A stretch of 64,000 nt of DNA, taken from NCBI GenBank assembly GCA_028386065.3, contig JAKUCV010000159.1:47420-111419 (forward strand). The letters are read 5' to 3'. This document shows positions 1 to 10,424 of this stretch, piece by piece. The notes under the pieces were generated by a model. That model saw only the letters and a program-made list of their open reading frames with translations, was not told the origin of the DNA and searched no databases. The stretch comes from Turnera subulata. Taxonomy: Eukaryota > Streptophyta > Magnoliopsida > Malpighiales > Passifloraceae. The translations under genes and the position numbers were made by a program. Numbering within the stretch: position 1 is the stretch's first letter; every line of letters starts with the position of its first letter.

Positions 1-335
1 TGAGTAATCAAAAAATCAATCAAATCCAGATTGGCACGTTCTTTTTGGTTTTTCATTACAACCCACAGTAATTTGATTTGATGTTTATTGGACAGCAGAT
101 GCACTCTTTTTGTTGAGTAATAAAAAATTCAAATAAATCCAGATTGGCACCACTAAGCGTGCAGTTACACTCTTTTTGTTGAGTAATCAAAAAATCAATC
201 AAATCCAGATTGACACGTTCTTTTTGGTTTTCCACTACAACCTATACTAATTTGATTTGATGTTTATTGGACATCAGATGCACTCTTTTTGTTGAGTAAT
301 AAAAAAAAACAATCAAATCCAGATTGGCACCACTA
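1..335. repeat. Higher-order tandem repeat, about 179 bp period
   Basis: Alternating 113-bp and 66-bp subunits, each starting TGAGTAAT and sharing TCCAGATTGGCAC, begin at 1, 114, 180 and 293. The pair forms a 179-bp unit, seen once completely and once nearly so. The short core CAAATCCAGATTGGCA recurs at about 463. It lies in the non-coding 5' part of the Helitron and may extend upstream of the window. Confidence 0.85.
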
Positions 336-1339
336 TAATCATTTTGTTCCACATAATTTATTTCTTCTATCCATTTCTTCTACTCTCTGTTTACCCACAC
401 CCCAATGTCATCAAACGTGGGCAACTGTCCATCAGTTTAAATGTCTTTGGTAAGAAAAAAATCAAATCCAGATTGGCAAATAAATTTGGTGGTATATATT
501 GCAAACCAGAGACTCTATTGCAAGAGAAAAGTTATTTCATTCCTTTTTCTTTCGTTTCTCTGTGTCTTCTTTCTTTTCTTTGTGTCTGAATTTTAACTTA
601 ATTAATGTATCTTTGTAGCAATTAGTTTATTATAGTTAAATCTATTACATGATTTTGTTGGTTTTTTCTTTACAGGTTTGAAGGATAAGCAATTGCAATA
701 CTGAAATCATCATCCCAGGGTTAGTTCTTTTGTTAAACTTTTTTTACTTCCACCTTTTTTCCTATGACCCCTTAATTTTTTAAAAACAAAAAAGTATTTC
801 CATTGCTTATATAGAACTGAATCCTAATAATTAATGAATAAATAAGTTTTGAGAGTTTGACATTCACTACAAAAAGTATGTTTCCTTCCTAAAATCTTTC
901 ATTTGTTCTAGGCTCCTTTTCTGGTGTGTTGTAAAAATGTTATAGAAAAAAAAAACTGAATAAAGTAGAAGCGTCCCCTTGAATGATTAGACTTTAAACA
1001 CAAATGAATTTACAGTTGGGAGTCAATACCCCTAATAGATATTGGTCATAACTGTTTTAGAAAATAAAGAGAAAATCTAACACTAATTGATGAGTGCATG
1101 CATAGCATTATTTTGGACTAACAATTTTTTTGGACTTAATATAGGTTACAAGGATCAAGAATTGTATTGAACTTCATTGGTAAGTCTTTATGATTTTCAG
1201 TTATGCTTCAATTACTTCTAATTTTGATGACTGAGAAATAATTAAATTTTCACCACAGACCATATTTATGTTTTCAGTTTTTTTTTATTATAGCTGCTAA
1301 TTATTTTTTAATTTTTATGATAAAAGAATATGAGGACTA
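336..1339. other. Non-coding Helitron 5' region
   Basis: AT-rich sequence with no supportable open frame. A CT-rich stretch near 540-590 and several GT...AG candidates (for example an AG after a T-rich run near 676) look like leader or intron sequence before the first recognisable Helitron coding segment. No promoter element is claimed. Confidence 0.4.
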
Positions 1340-1709
1340 AAAAGCATTGCGAACTGTGGTCGCAAAAGGAGCAACGTGATCACAATTTCTTAGAATGTTG
1401 TAATGAAAATCCAACCCAAACACCTACTAGCTAATACTCTAATCCAGGAAAAAAGAGAGGTCGTCCTTCCAAAAAATTTAATTCCGAAGATCATAAAAAA
1501 TGTAATGTTAAAAAACGACGAACCTGCCAAAAAAATTTACTGGAAAATCAAGACTCTTTTTTACATAGATTTGAGCAGCCATGTGAAATTGCCTCAACAT
1601 CCACTAGAAAAGAGAATCGTGGCTACTATTGTCGGCCATGTACTTTGGAACAACATGTAGCGTTTGCCAATATTGATAAGCTATCTTTTACTCGGACAAC
1701 TGCACATTC
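1340..1709 (+). pseudogene. Helitron protein, N-terminal basic segment
   Basis: A broken + frame reads a basic, NLS-like run (KKRGRPSKK, then KKRRTCQKN) followed by a cysteine-containing stretch. Comparable basic N-termini are common in plant Helitron Rep-helicases and OCR-type proteins. At least one in-frame stop interrupts the frame near the serine-threonine run. The Gypsy element at 1710 cuts the segment. The target sequence resumes at 9371 after the CATTC duplication, so this piece lies directly upstream of the next one in the ancestral element. The assignment rests on position and composition rather than a domain match. Confidence 0.55.
1705..1709. other. Target-site duplication CATTC, left copy
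   Basis: CATTC immediately precedes the LTR base 1710 and is repeated at 9366-9370 immediately after the other LTR. This shows one intact retrotransposon insertion at 1710-9365. Confidence 0.95.
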
Positions 1710-3031
1710 TGAAGCGCCCCGACCCCTATTTACCGTAACACAGTAAACACGTGCCGAAACTATTCATTATGATAGAACAGACAGTACAACATGCAAATAC
1801 TATACAACATCAATACAACTGTCACCCACACTCGGGGACCATTATTCAATCCATACACAGTGCTCTCAGCAGTAGCAGATAGTATCAGTAATATACATAT
1901 CACAGGAAATCAGCAGTACAACAATATATAACACACAGCAGCGGAAATGTAGTACAACATCATAAGCAATAGAATAGCAGCGGAAGACTTATGCACATGC
2001 AACGGTGGTATGGATCCGGAGTCAGGTGGAGAAGAAAGCAGCAGCCATCGAACGTCGTACCTGAACTACGGAAACAACTTACCCTACGGGATGAAACCCC
2101 GCAGGCGAGGGGTGAGTCCGAAGTGCTCACCGACCAAGGATAAACAGTGATATGCAAGCAACCGTAATACTTAAAAGCAAACACAAATAAGCAACAACAT
2201 ATCTCAACAACTGAACCAAGGCCAAAAGAATGCTTAATTATTATTACCAATTTTATCTTCCGGGCCCCCGTCACTGGACAAGCTAGGGTCGTACCTGGTT
2301 ATTAATTAATTCCGGATACTAGGTCAAAAACCAATCCTCATATCAGAACAACCGGATATTCGGCATATCCGAGCCACCGCGGATATTCGGCATATCCGAG
2401 CCACTGGGTATTCGGTATACCCCAACCTCAGGTGACGTCATGCCAACCAGATATTCGGCATATCTGAGCCAGCGCGGATATTCGGCATATCCGAGCCACG
2501 GCGTCTGGGCTGATGTGTGTTGTGTTTGTTGTTTGTTTTGTTTTTTTTTTCCTTTCAAAAGAATTGCAGGAAGTGATTTGCAGGGAAGGAAGAGAAGGTG
2601 AAGTTGGTGGTGGCGTGCATAGAGTGGCAGATGAAGAATAATTTTATAGACAACATAGTTATTGATAAGTCACAGGCTGAATAGGAATTGGCGGCTGAAT
2701 AATTGAACTTCAATTATGCAGTTACTATGCTGCATGTAAAATGTGGCCCACCTGGACCAGAAAATATCCGGTATACCCACTTATCTTATTTCTGGTCCGA
2801 TAATTCGAGAATAATCTCGGCTTTCTCCGAAGATTCCCGGACCCGGAAAAATTCCAAATTTGGTCCGAAAAATTCGCAGAAAAATCCTGAGCGTGGAACT
2901 ATGCTCGGTTTCAGAATCCAAAGTTCGATTTACCATAATTTAATTACCCAAGATTAAAAATCAATGGTAAATTACTGTACATTCACTTAAACAGTCCCGG
3001 TAAAAATGAAATTTTTACCTGGGCTGTTACA
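1710..3031 (-). repeat. 3' LTR of element A (internally deleted)
   Basis: On the + strand it runs from TGAAGCGCC to GGGCTGTTACA, so on the element strand it is TGTAACAGCC...GGCGCTTCA. It is 1322 bp against 2457 bp for its partner. It lacks the stretch corresponding to about 7415-8830, but keeps about 310 bp (1790-2104) that the partner lost. The ancestral LTR was therefore near 2.8 kb. Confidence 0.93.
2351..2500. repeat. Tandem short hairpins with covarying stems
   Basis: Five imperfect units about 26 bp long, each a hairpin with loop TCGGC or TCGGT. Stems include CGGATAT/ATATCCG, GGGTAT/ATACCC and CAGATAT/ATATCTG. Both arms change together while the loop stays constant. Confidence 0.85.
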
Positions 3032-3062
3032 GCCTACCCACCTTAAAAGAATTTCGTCCCCG
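3032..3062 (-). other. Polypurine tract region of element A
   Basis: Read on the minus strand, TTTTAAGGTGGGTAGGC abuts the 3' LTR start TGTAACAG at 3031, the position expected for the plus-strand primer of a Gypsy element. Confidence 0.7.
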
Positions 3063-3096
3063 AAATTCACTCCGAAGCTGTGAACAAGTGCGGATA

Positions 3097-6000
3097 CTAA
3101 GAACGCGTATGCTCCTCAACTTCCCACGTGGACTCATTCGCAGAGTGCTTGCTCCACTTAACCTTTACCATCGGAATAACTCTGCTCCTCAACTGTCTGT
3201 CTTCTCGGGCAAGGATCTGCTCCGGCATCTCTGTATATGTCAGATCCTCTACGACCTCAACATCTACTGTGGTAACCACATGGCTCGGATCTGATCTGTA
3301 CCTCCTCAACATGGAAACATGGAATACATCATGAATCCGTGACAACTCCTCTGGCAAGGATAATCTGTACGCCAGGGGTCCAATCCTTTCCACAACCTCA
3401 TACGGTCCAATGTACCTGGGACTCAGCTTCCCTCTTTTCCTGAATCTGATAACACCTTTCCACGGTGCAACTCGGAGGAAAACTTGTTCTCCCACTTGGT
3501 ACTCCATCTCACGACGATGCTTATTGGCATAGCTCTTCTGTCGGTCTTGTGCTGCTCTCATACTCTGCTTCACTGTCTGAATCTTGTCAACAGTCTGCTT
3601 AACCAAATCTGGACCAACGATCAAACGAAGACCTTCTTCATCCCAGCAAACTGGACTTCGGCACTTCCTTCCGTAGAGAGCTTCAAACGGAGGCATGCCA
3701 ATACTGGAGTGATAACTGTTGTTATAGGCAAACTCCGCTAAAGGCAAATACTGGTCCCAACTCCCACTGAAGTTAAGAGCACAAGCCCTTAGCATATCTT
3801 CCAGTGTCTGAATAGTCCTCTCCGACTGTCCATCGGTCTGAGGATGGAACGCAGTACTAAAATTCAGCTTCGTCCCCAAAGCTGCTTGCAGACTCTTCCA
3901 GAACCGTGATGTGAATCTCGGGTCTCTGTCTGAGACTATGGACTTAGGAATCCCATGTAGTCTCACAATCTCTGCAACGTACTGCTTCGCCAACTTATCC
4001 AAGGTGTCTGTCTGTCGAATGGGAAGAAAATGGGCTGATTTTGTAAGTCGATCAACGATAACCCAGATGGCATCATGCTGTCTCCGGGTCAACGGTAATC
4101 CAACNNNNNNNNNNNNNNNNNNNNNNNNNNNNNNNNNNNNNNNNNNNNNNNNNNNNNNNNNNNNNNNNNNNNNNNNCAGACTCTTCCAGAACCGTGATGT
4201 GAATCTCGGGTCTCTGTCTGAGACTATGGACTTAGGAATCCCATGTAGTCTCACAATCTCTGCAACGTACTGCTTCGCCAACTTATCCAAGGTGTCTGTC
4301 TGTCGAATGGGAAGAAAATGGGCTGATTTTGTAAGTCGATCAACGATAACCCAGATGGCATCATGCTGTCTCCGGGTCAACGGTAATCCAACTACAAAAT
4401 CCATGGTAATCATCTCCCACTTCCACTCTGGCACTGACAAAGATCTCATCTTCCCGGCTGGAGCCTGATGTTCAGCTTTCACTTGCTGGCAAGTGATACA
4501 CTTAGCCACATACTCGGCTACATCCTTCTTCATGCGTGGCCACCAAAAATGACTCCTCAAATCCTGATACATCTTGGTGCTCCCGGGATGCATAGCATAC
4601 GGTGTCATATGTCCTTCTTCTAGAATCTGACTGCGTAGGTCACCAACATTGGGTACACATAGGCGCTTTCCCAGCATCAGTGCACTATCCTCCGCTATGT
4701 GGAACTTATCTTCCTTTCCATTACGGACTTCTTCCTTCAGCTTGATCAGGTCGGGATCTCCATCTTGTAACTCCACAATCCAGCCTCTCAGGTTAGACTT
4801 GACTTCAATATGTGTCAACAAAGCTCCTGTCTCGTCAACTGTCAAGTCAACTCCCATCTTCCTTAACTCGATGAGTGAGGACATCGAGTAGGTCGTGGAA
4901 GCATCTTCTGGTTATCTCCGACTCAAAGCATCTGCTACAACATTAGCTTTTCCCGGATGATACTCAATAGTACAATCATAATCATTCAGCAACTCAACCC
5001 AACGTCTTTGTCGCAGGTTAAGTTCCTTCTGAGTCATGATGTACTTGAGACTCTTGTGATCTGTGAAAATCCGGCATCTTTCTCCAAACAGATAATGTCG
5101 CCAGATCTTCAAAGCAAGAATCACTGTGGCAATCTCCAAATCATGTGTCGGATAGTTCTTCTCGTGTGGCCTTAACTGTCTCGAAGCATAGGCTATCACT
5201 CGGCCCTCTTGCATCAGAACAGCTCCCAAACCAAGTCCTGAAGCATCGCAGAACAGCACGTACTCCACTCTTGGCTTAGGCACTGTCAAGACTGGTGCTG
5301 TTGTCAGCTTCTTCTTAAGTTCTTCAAAACTCTTCTGACAATCCTCACTCCAAACAAAAGCTTGATCTTTCCTCAATAGCTTGGTCATGGGTCTGGCTAT
5401 CAAGGAAAAACCCTCGATGAATCTCCGGTAATATCCTGCAAGGCCAAGAAAACTTTTGACTTCTGGTACCGTCTTGGGCGGCTCCCACTCCAGAACAGCC
5501 TTTACTTTGGCAGGATCAACCTTAATCCCATCCCCGGATACAACATGTCCAAGGAATGCAACTTCTTCAAGCCAGAACTCACATTTGCTAAACTTAGCAT
5601 ACAACTCCTTCTCTCGCAACCTCTGAAGCACTACCCTCAGGTGCTCTTCATGTTCTTCCCGATTCTTGGAGTAGATCAAGATGTCATCGATGAAGACTAC
5701 CACAAACTTATCCAAGAACTCGTTCAGGACCAAGTGCATCAAGCACATGAAAACTGCTGGTGCATTGGTCAAACCAAAAGGAACCACTGTGAACTCAAAG
5801 TGACCATACCGAGTGCGGAAAGCTGTCTTCGGTATGTCCTTCTCTGCAATCTTGACCTGATGGTAGCCAGATCGAAGATCAATCTTAGAAAATACAGTAG
5901 CTCCCTGTAACTGATCAAAAAGATCATCAATTCTGGGAAGCGGATACTTATTCTTCACTGTCACCTTGTTCAGCTGTCGGTAGTCCATACACATGCGCAA

Positions 6001-6829
6001 ACTACCATCCTTCTTCTTCACAAAAAGGACTGGTGATCCCCAAGGTGAAATACTAGGTCTGATGAAACCTTTCTCTAACAGCTCATCCAACTGTTTCTTC
6101 AACTCTTGAAGTTCTGTTGGTGCCATTCGATATGGTGCCATCGAGATAGGTGTCACTCCTGGCATCAAATCGATGGTGTACTCAACTTCTCTGTCAGGTG
6201 GCAATCCTGGCAAATCTTCTGGGAACACATCTGGAAACTCCCTCACAACCATGATGTCTCCCAAAATCGGAGTCTGAACTTCTTCACCCTTGGCATGGGT
6301 CAACAAAGCATCTGGACCCAATGGCTTTATCCCAACATCCTGATTAGCAGAGATACTACATGTGGTAGCAGCTCTCCCAATACCTGTCAACAAAATCTTA
6401 TGTCCACCCTCGGAAGTCAACAACACTTCCTTGGTCCGACAGTTCACCATAGCACTGTACTTGGACAACCAATCCATCCCTAATATGATATCAAAACCTC
6501 CCATGTTCATCACGATCAACCGTGCAAGAAAAATCTCGCCATCATATGAAAGCGAAACATCTCTGCACATGTGGGTTAATCTGACCACTATACCCGCAGG
6601 TAACCTAACCGTCATAAACTAAACTCTCACCCGTACAGTTATGTAGTATTGCAAAACTTTGCGCGATAAATGAATGCGTAGCACCAGGGTCTATCAAAGT
6701 ATATGTAGTACTACCAAAGGCTGTAAAAGTACCTGCTATAACATCGACGTCTAGGTGACCCCCAGCATGCTGATTCTCTCCAACCGGACCCATTCGTCTT
6801 ACCCTATATGAGAATGTATATGCGTGCAT
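3097..6829 (-). pseudogene. Gypsy pol of element A (protease-RT-RNaseH-integrase-chromodomain)
   Basis: The polyprotein would process, reverse transcribe and integrate the element. The protease motif LIDPGATHSFI (about 6690) is in one frame. A small deletion near 6610 shifts the frame, and the flap region ([15 protein letters not shown]) continues at 6615-4912 with RT ([10 protein letters not shown]) and RNase H. A TAA near 4910 replaces an expected glutamine codon. The same frame then carries the integrase H2C2 finger (HP...CITCQQ), the catalytic core (ITMDF, SDRDPRF, DGQSER) and a chromodomain-like tail to 3097. A 72-N gap at 4105 is flanked by a 216-bp duplicate of integrase core. Damage: gag lost, one frameshift, one stop, one gap. 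Confidence 0.9.
4105..4176. other. Assembly gap (72 N) flanked by duplicated sequence
   Basis: Bases 3889-4104 (216 bp of integrase) reappear, by eye identical, at 4177-4392 on the other side of the Ns. This is the pattern of two overlapping contig ends that were joined without being merged. A real tandem duplication is less likely because the duplicate ends exactly at the gap. Confidence 0.9.
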
Positions 6830-6893
6830 ATTATACTAACTCATGACAGACTATGCACAAATAATCACAGCAACACCCAAGGACCTACTGCCC

Positions 6894-6905
6894 GCTCCGC
6901 TACCA
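6894..6905 (-). other. Primer-binding site of element A
   Basis: The minus strand reads TGGTAGCGGAGC three bases inside the 5' LTR. It matches 10 of 12 bases of the usual plant initiator-Met site TGGTATCAGAGC. The same 12-mer is used by the other two internal-region-bearing elements in this window. Confidence 0.8.
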
Positions 6906-7237
6906 AACTGAAGCGCCCCGACCCGTATTTACCGTAACACAGTAAACACGTGCCGAAACTATTCATTATGATAGAACAGACAGTACAAAGGCGAGGGGTG
7001 AGTCCGAAGTGCTCACCGACCAAGGATAAACAGTGATATGCAAGCAACCGTAATACTTAAAAGCAAACACAGATAAGCAACAACATATCTCAACAACTGA
7101 ACCAAGGCCAAAAGAATGCTTAATTATTATTACCAATTTTATCTTCCGGGCCCCCGTCACTGGACAAGCTAGGGTCGTACCTGGTTATTAATTAATTCCG
7201 GATACTAGGTCAAAAACCAATCCTCATATCAGAACAA

Positions 7238-7430
7238 CCGGATATTCGGCATATCCGAGCCACCGCAGATATTCAGCATATCCGAGCCACTGGGTATTCG
7301 GTATACCCCAACCTCAGGCGACGTCATGCCAACCAGATATTCGGCATATCTGAGCCACCGCGGATATTCGGCATATCCGAGCCACTGCGGATATTCGGCA
7401 TATCCGAGCCACTGGGTATTCGGTATACCC
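7238..7430. repeat. Tandem covarying hairpins, second copy
   Basis: Seven units of the same family as at 2351-2500. Six keep paired stems (GGATAT/ATATCC, AGATAT/ATATCT, GGGTAT/ATACCC). One (about 7266, AGATAT with ATATCC and loop TCAGC) has a single mismatch. Confidence 0.85.
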
Positions 7431-7768
7431 TAACCACAGGCATGACGGGCCAACCAAACCATAAACCGACCATAGCATCCCAAAATCAATTTTCAAACCA
7501 TCGGGTCGTACCACTACTTCCACATGCCAAATATATCAACATCTCAAATCAATTCCAATCTCAATTCCAATTTCTTTTTCACAATTCCCACAGTCAATAG
7601 TTCAACATCAATCTCAGCATATTATCCACAGAATCAATACCACAGTCCAAAATCAACAATAATATTCACAACAGGTATTCAACCATCAATCAACTATTCA
7701 GCAGTTCAATCGAACAACAAAGCACACAAAGTATTACAGGCAACATAACAAGGGTTATCCATCCTCAC

Positions 7769-7844
7769 CTTAGCCGATATCAACTATGAAATTGTTCAGC
7801 AAGTTCCAAGTCTGGTTCCTCAGCAAATGGTTCGTTATCAACTC
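7769..7844 (-). other. Exon-like block in LTR, acidic peptide (GVDNE type)
   Basis: A 76-nt block bounded on the element strand by acceptor-like GATATAG and donor-like CTAAG/GTGAGGAT. With one G carried in from upstream it reads GVDNE, three variable residues, EEPD, then EQFHS and a stop: 21 residues. Blocks of the same phase, length and stop position occur at 52614, 60367 and 63631. No start codon or upstream exon is proven. Confidence 0.5.
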
Positions 7845-9370
7845 CTATATCAATCAATAATATGCACATATAAGATGGTATGCAAATGTCATGCTAATAC
7901 TGTATACCGAAATTAAATATAACCTCGGCTAGGTTACTCTCCCGGATTAATTTCCATTATTATCATCATTCACCATTTATTTCCAAGTGCCCAAAATACT
8001 ATTCTATATTTACCCTATACCCGGGTATTATTCCGGTATTTTATTACCTTGATAATACCCTTTCCATAATTTTTCTATAAGTATGTACTTTCCAAAATAT
8101 TATTTCTTCAAATTATTATTTTTCTTCCATACCATATATTAGTTCCCAAAATTATCTCCTCAAAATATTTATTTTCCATTCCATAATATATTTGCCAAAC
8201 CTCATTTTTATTTTCTTCCACTTTATTTCTCTTTCCCAGATTTTATTTTCTTCCTATTTCTTTTTTTAAAATCGGGCTGGACCAAAGCTAAGCCCAAACC
8301 ATCAAGCCCAGAGCCAAGCCCAGGCAGCCAAGGCCCGTGTGGACAGGCCCGCGCCCTGGCCCAGTGAGCCCATGATTCCAGCCCATAAACACTATCCAAA
8401 TTAAAAGCTCCAGCCCGACCCGCGACCCATGCTATACATCCGGGTCGAGCCTCTTCCAACCGGGTCGTGCTCACCTGCAACGACGGGACGGCGCGAGCGA
8501 CGGACGGAGAGGGTAAGCACCAGGAGGAAGGCGGCGCGGGGAGCAGAGGCGGCTCGTCTTCCTCGGGCAGTGACGGCTTGCTGTCGCGACTAGGAGGAAA
8601 GGAGGAAGGAGGGGTGGCCGGTCGCGGTGGAGAAGGAGAAGAGGACGGCGGCGAGGCGTTTTGCAGGGAAGGCGGCCGGCGAGGAAGAGAGGAAGGAGAG
8701 GGGAGGAGGAAGGAAGGAGAGGAGGGTGTAGGTAGTGGTGTTGGGCGGCGGCAGTGGGGAGGTGACCGGTGGCGGCAGTGAAGGAAAAGAAAAGGAAAAA
8801 ATAAATGGGGGTGGGGTTTGTGGATAGAACGACGGCGTGTGGGCTGATGTGTGTTGTGTTTGTTGTTTGTTTTGTTTTTTTTTTCCTTTCAAAAGAATTG
8901 CAGGAAGTGATTTGCAGGGAAGGAAGAGAAGGTGAAGTTGGTGATGGCGTGCATAGAGTGGCAGATGAAGAATAATTTTATAGACAACATAGTTATTGAT
9001 AAGTCACAGGCTGAATAGGAATTGGCGGCTGAATAATTGAACTTCAATTATGCAGTTACTATGCTGCATGTGAAGTGTGGCCCACTTGGACCAGAAAATA
9101 TCCGGTATACCCACTTATCTTATTTCTGGTCCGATAATTCGAGAATAATCTCGGCTTTCTCCGAAGATTCCCGGACCCGGAAAAATTCCAAATTTGGTCC
9201 GAAAAATTCGCAGAAAAATCCCGAGCGTGGGACTATGCTCGGTTTCAGAATCCAAAGTTCGATTTACCATAATTTAATTACCCAAGATTAAAAATCAATG
9301 GTAAATTACTGTACATTCACTTAAACAGTCCCGGTAAAAATGAAATTTTTACCTGGGCTGTTACACATTC

Positions 9371-10424
9371 TTAGCATCAAACAATAGTTGGAAAAGCTAC
9401 TTATCAAGTAAGTCGAACAAGTATGATTCTTATTCATTTATCTATTTTTTAGGTTTTAACTTTAAGAAACTGTTGGCCTTCCGTTTTATATCTAAATGTA
9501 AGAATATCAAACACATATGTTGACTTTGGAGACAAAGAATATGAATGCGAGTATTGTCGTGCACTTTTTTGGTTGCAAGAACATCTAAAACGTTCAAGCC
9601 GCAAAAAACCAAAGTTTGGGACTTGCTGTCTTGGTGGTTTTTTTTTCTACTATATTATTAGGCTTATAATATACGTTCTTCTGTTGGCCTTTTGTTTTAT
9701 ATCTAAATATCAAACACATATGTTGACTTTGGAGACAAAGAATATGAATGCAGAGTATTGTCATGCACTTCTTTGGTTGCAAGAACATCTAAAACGTTCA
9801 AGCCGCAAAAAAACAAAGTTTGGGACTTGCTGTCTTGGTGGTAAAATCAAACTATCCCCGCAAAGACCTGTGGCTCCCCTTCTTGAGCATCTTCTTAATC
9901 CTCAAAATGGCCCAGAGAGTATTAAATTTAGAGAAAATATTAGAGCATATAATTCTATGTTTGCCTTTACATCCATGGGAGCCCAGGTAGATAAATCTAT
10001 AAATGATGGTCATGGACCATATGTATTCAAAATTAGTGGCCAAGTTAATCATTTGATGGGTTCACTTCTGCCTGTAGAAGGTCAAGCTCCTAAATTTGCT
10101 CAACTATATATTTTTGATTCCTAAAATGAGGCTAGCAATAGCTTGGCTGCATTAGGTAATGCCTCAAGTAATTCTTTGGATATGGAAGTTGTACAATAAT
10201 TGATTGAAATGTTAAATAAAAATAATGAGTTGGTTAGTCTTTTTAGAATGGCACGTGATCGCCTTTCTAATGATCCTGGAACTCCTTTTAGTCTTAGAAT
10301 AATTGGGAAGAGGCCATTTGATACAAATCAATATGAACAGCCCACATCTGATGATATAGGTGGTCTAATTGTTGGTGACATTGGTGAAGTTCTTTCTGAA
10401 AGAGATATTATTATCCAACATCAA
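9371..10424 (+). pseudogene. Helitron Rep-helicase, cysteine-rich and Helitron_like_N start
   Basis: The + strand reads a zinc-finger-like motif (YECEYCRALFW ... CCLGG) and then the hallmark FRENIRAYNSMFAFTSMGA ... GPYVFKISGQV. These precede the Rep domain in plant Helitron proteins. In-frame stops occur near 10123 and 10197. The last codons before 10425 (ERDIIIQHQ) connect in frame to the LTPLLFPYGE-type segment at 13817 once the solo LTR and one ATCAA copy are disregarded, so the LTR landed in a then-contiguous exon. GT...AG intron-like sequence lies at about 9408-9453. The 5' half is duplicated (9471-9842). Confidence 0.85.
9471..9842 (+). repeat. Tandem duplication of a Helitron exon
   Basis: About 165 bp beginning TGTTGGCC at 9471 and ending at CTTGGTGG is repeated from 9682, period about 211 bp. 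Both copies encode the Cys-rich LFWLQEHLKRSSRKK segment. The first copy runs into a T-rich spacer at about 9639. Confidence 0.88.

Larger units (their letters stand above)
1710..9365 (-). mobile_element. Ty3/Gypsy chromovirus A (Tekay/Del-like), gag deleted
   Basis: The element lies on the minus strand: 5' LTR at 6909-9365, primer-binding site at 6894-6905, pol at 6829-3097, polypurine tract next to 3031, 3' LTR at 1710-3031. The TSD is CATTC on both sides. Between the primer site and the protease there are only about 65 bp, so gag is gone. Pol runs in the order protease, RT, RNase H, integrase, chromodomain-like tail, which fits chromoviruses. The tail ([17 protein letters not shown]) resembles the Tekay/Del type. 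Over the 3' 510 bp the two LTRs differ at about six sites, all transitions, indicating a fairly young insertion. Confidence 0.92.
6909..9365 (-). repeat. 5' LTR of element A
   Basis: It is 2457 bp from TGAAGCG to TTACA, followed by the TSD CATTC (9366-9370). On the element strand the order is: terminal TGTAACAGCC, GC-rich block (about 8790-8475), donor-like GTGAGCACGACCCGG at 8474, AT-rich stretch, exon-like block (7844-7769), covarying hairpin array, GGGCCC...ATAAAATTGG block, then the GGTGAG hairpin. It lacks about 310 bp near its U5 end that the 3' LTR retains. Confidence 0.93.

Noticed and set aside
3911..4468. Plus-strand frame of 185 codons opposite pol of element A
   Set aside because: Antisense shadow of the integrase and it spans the N gap.
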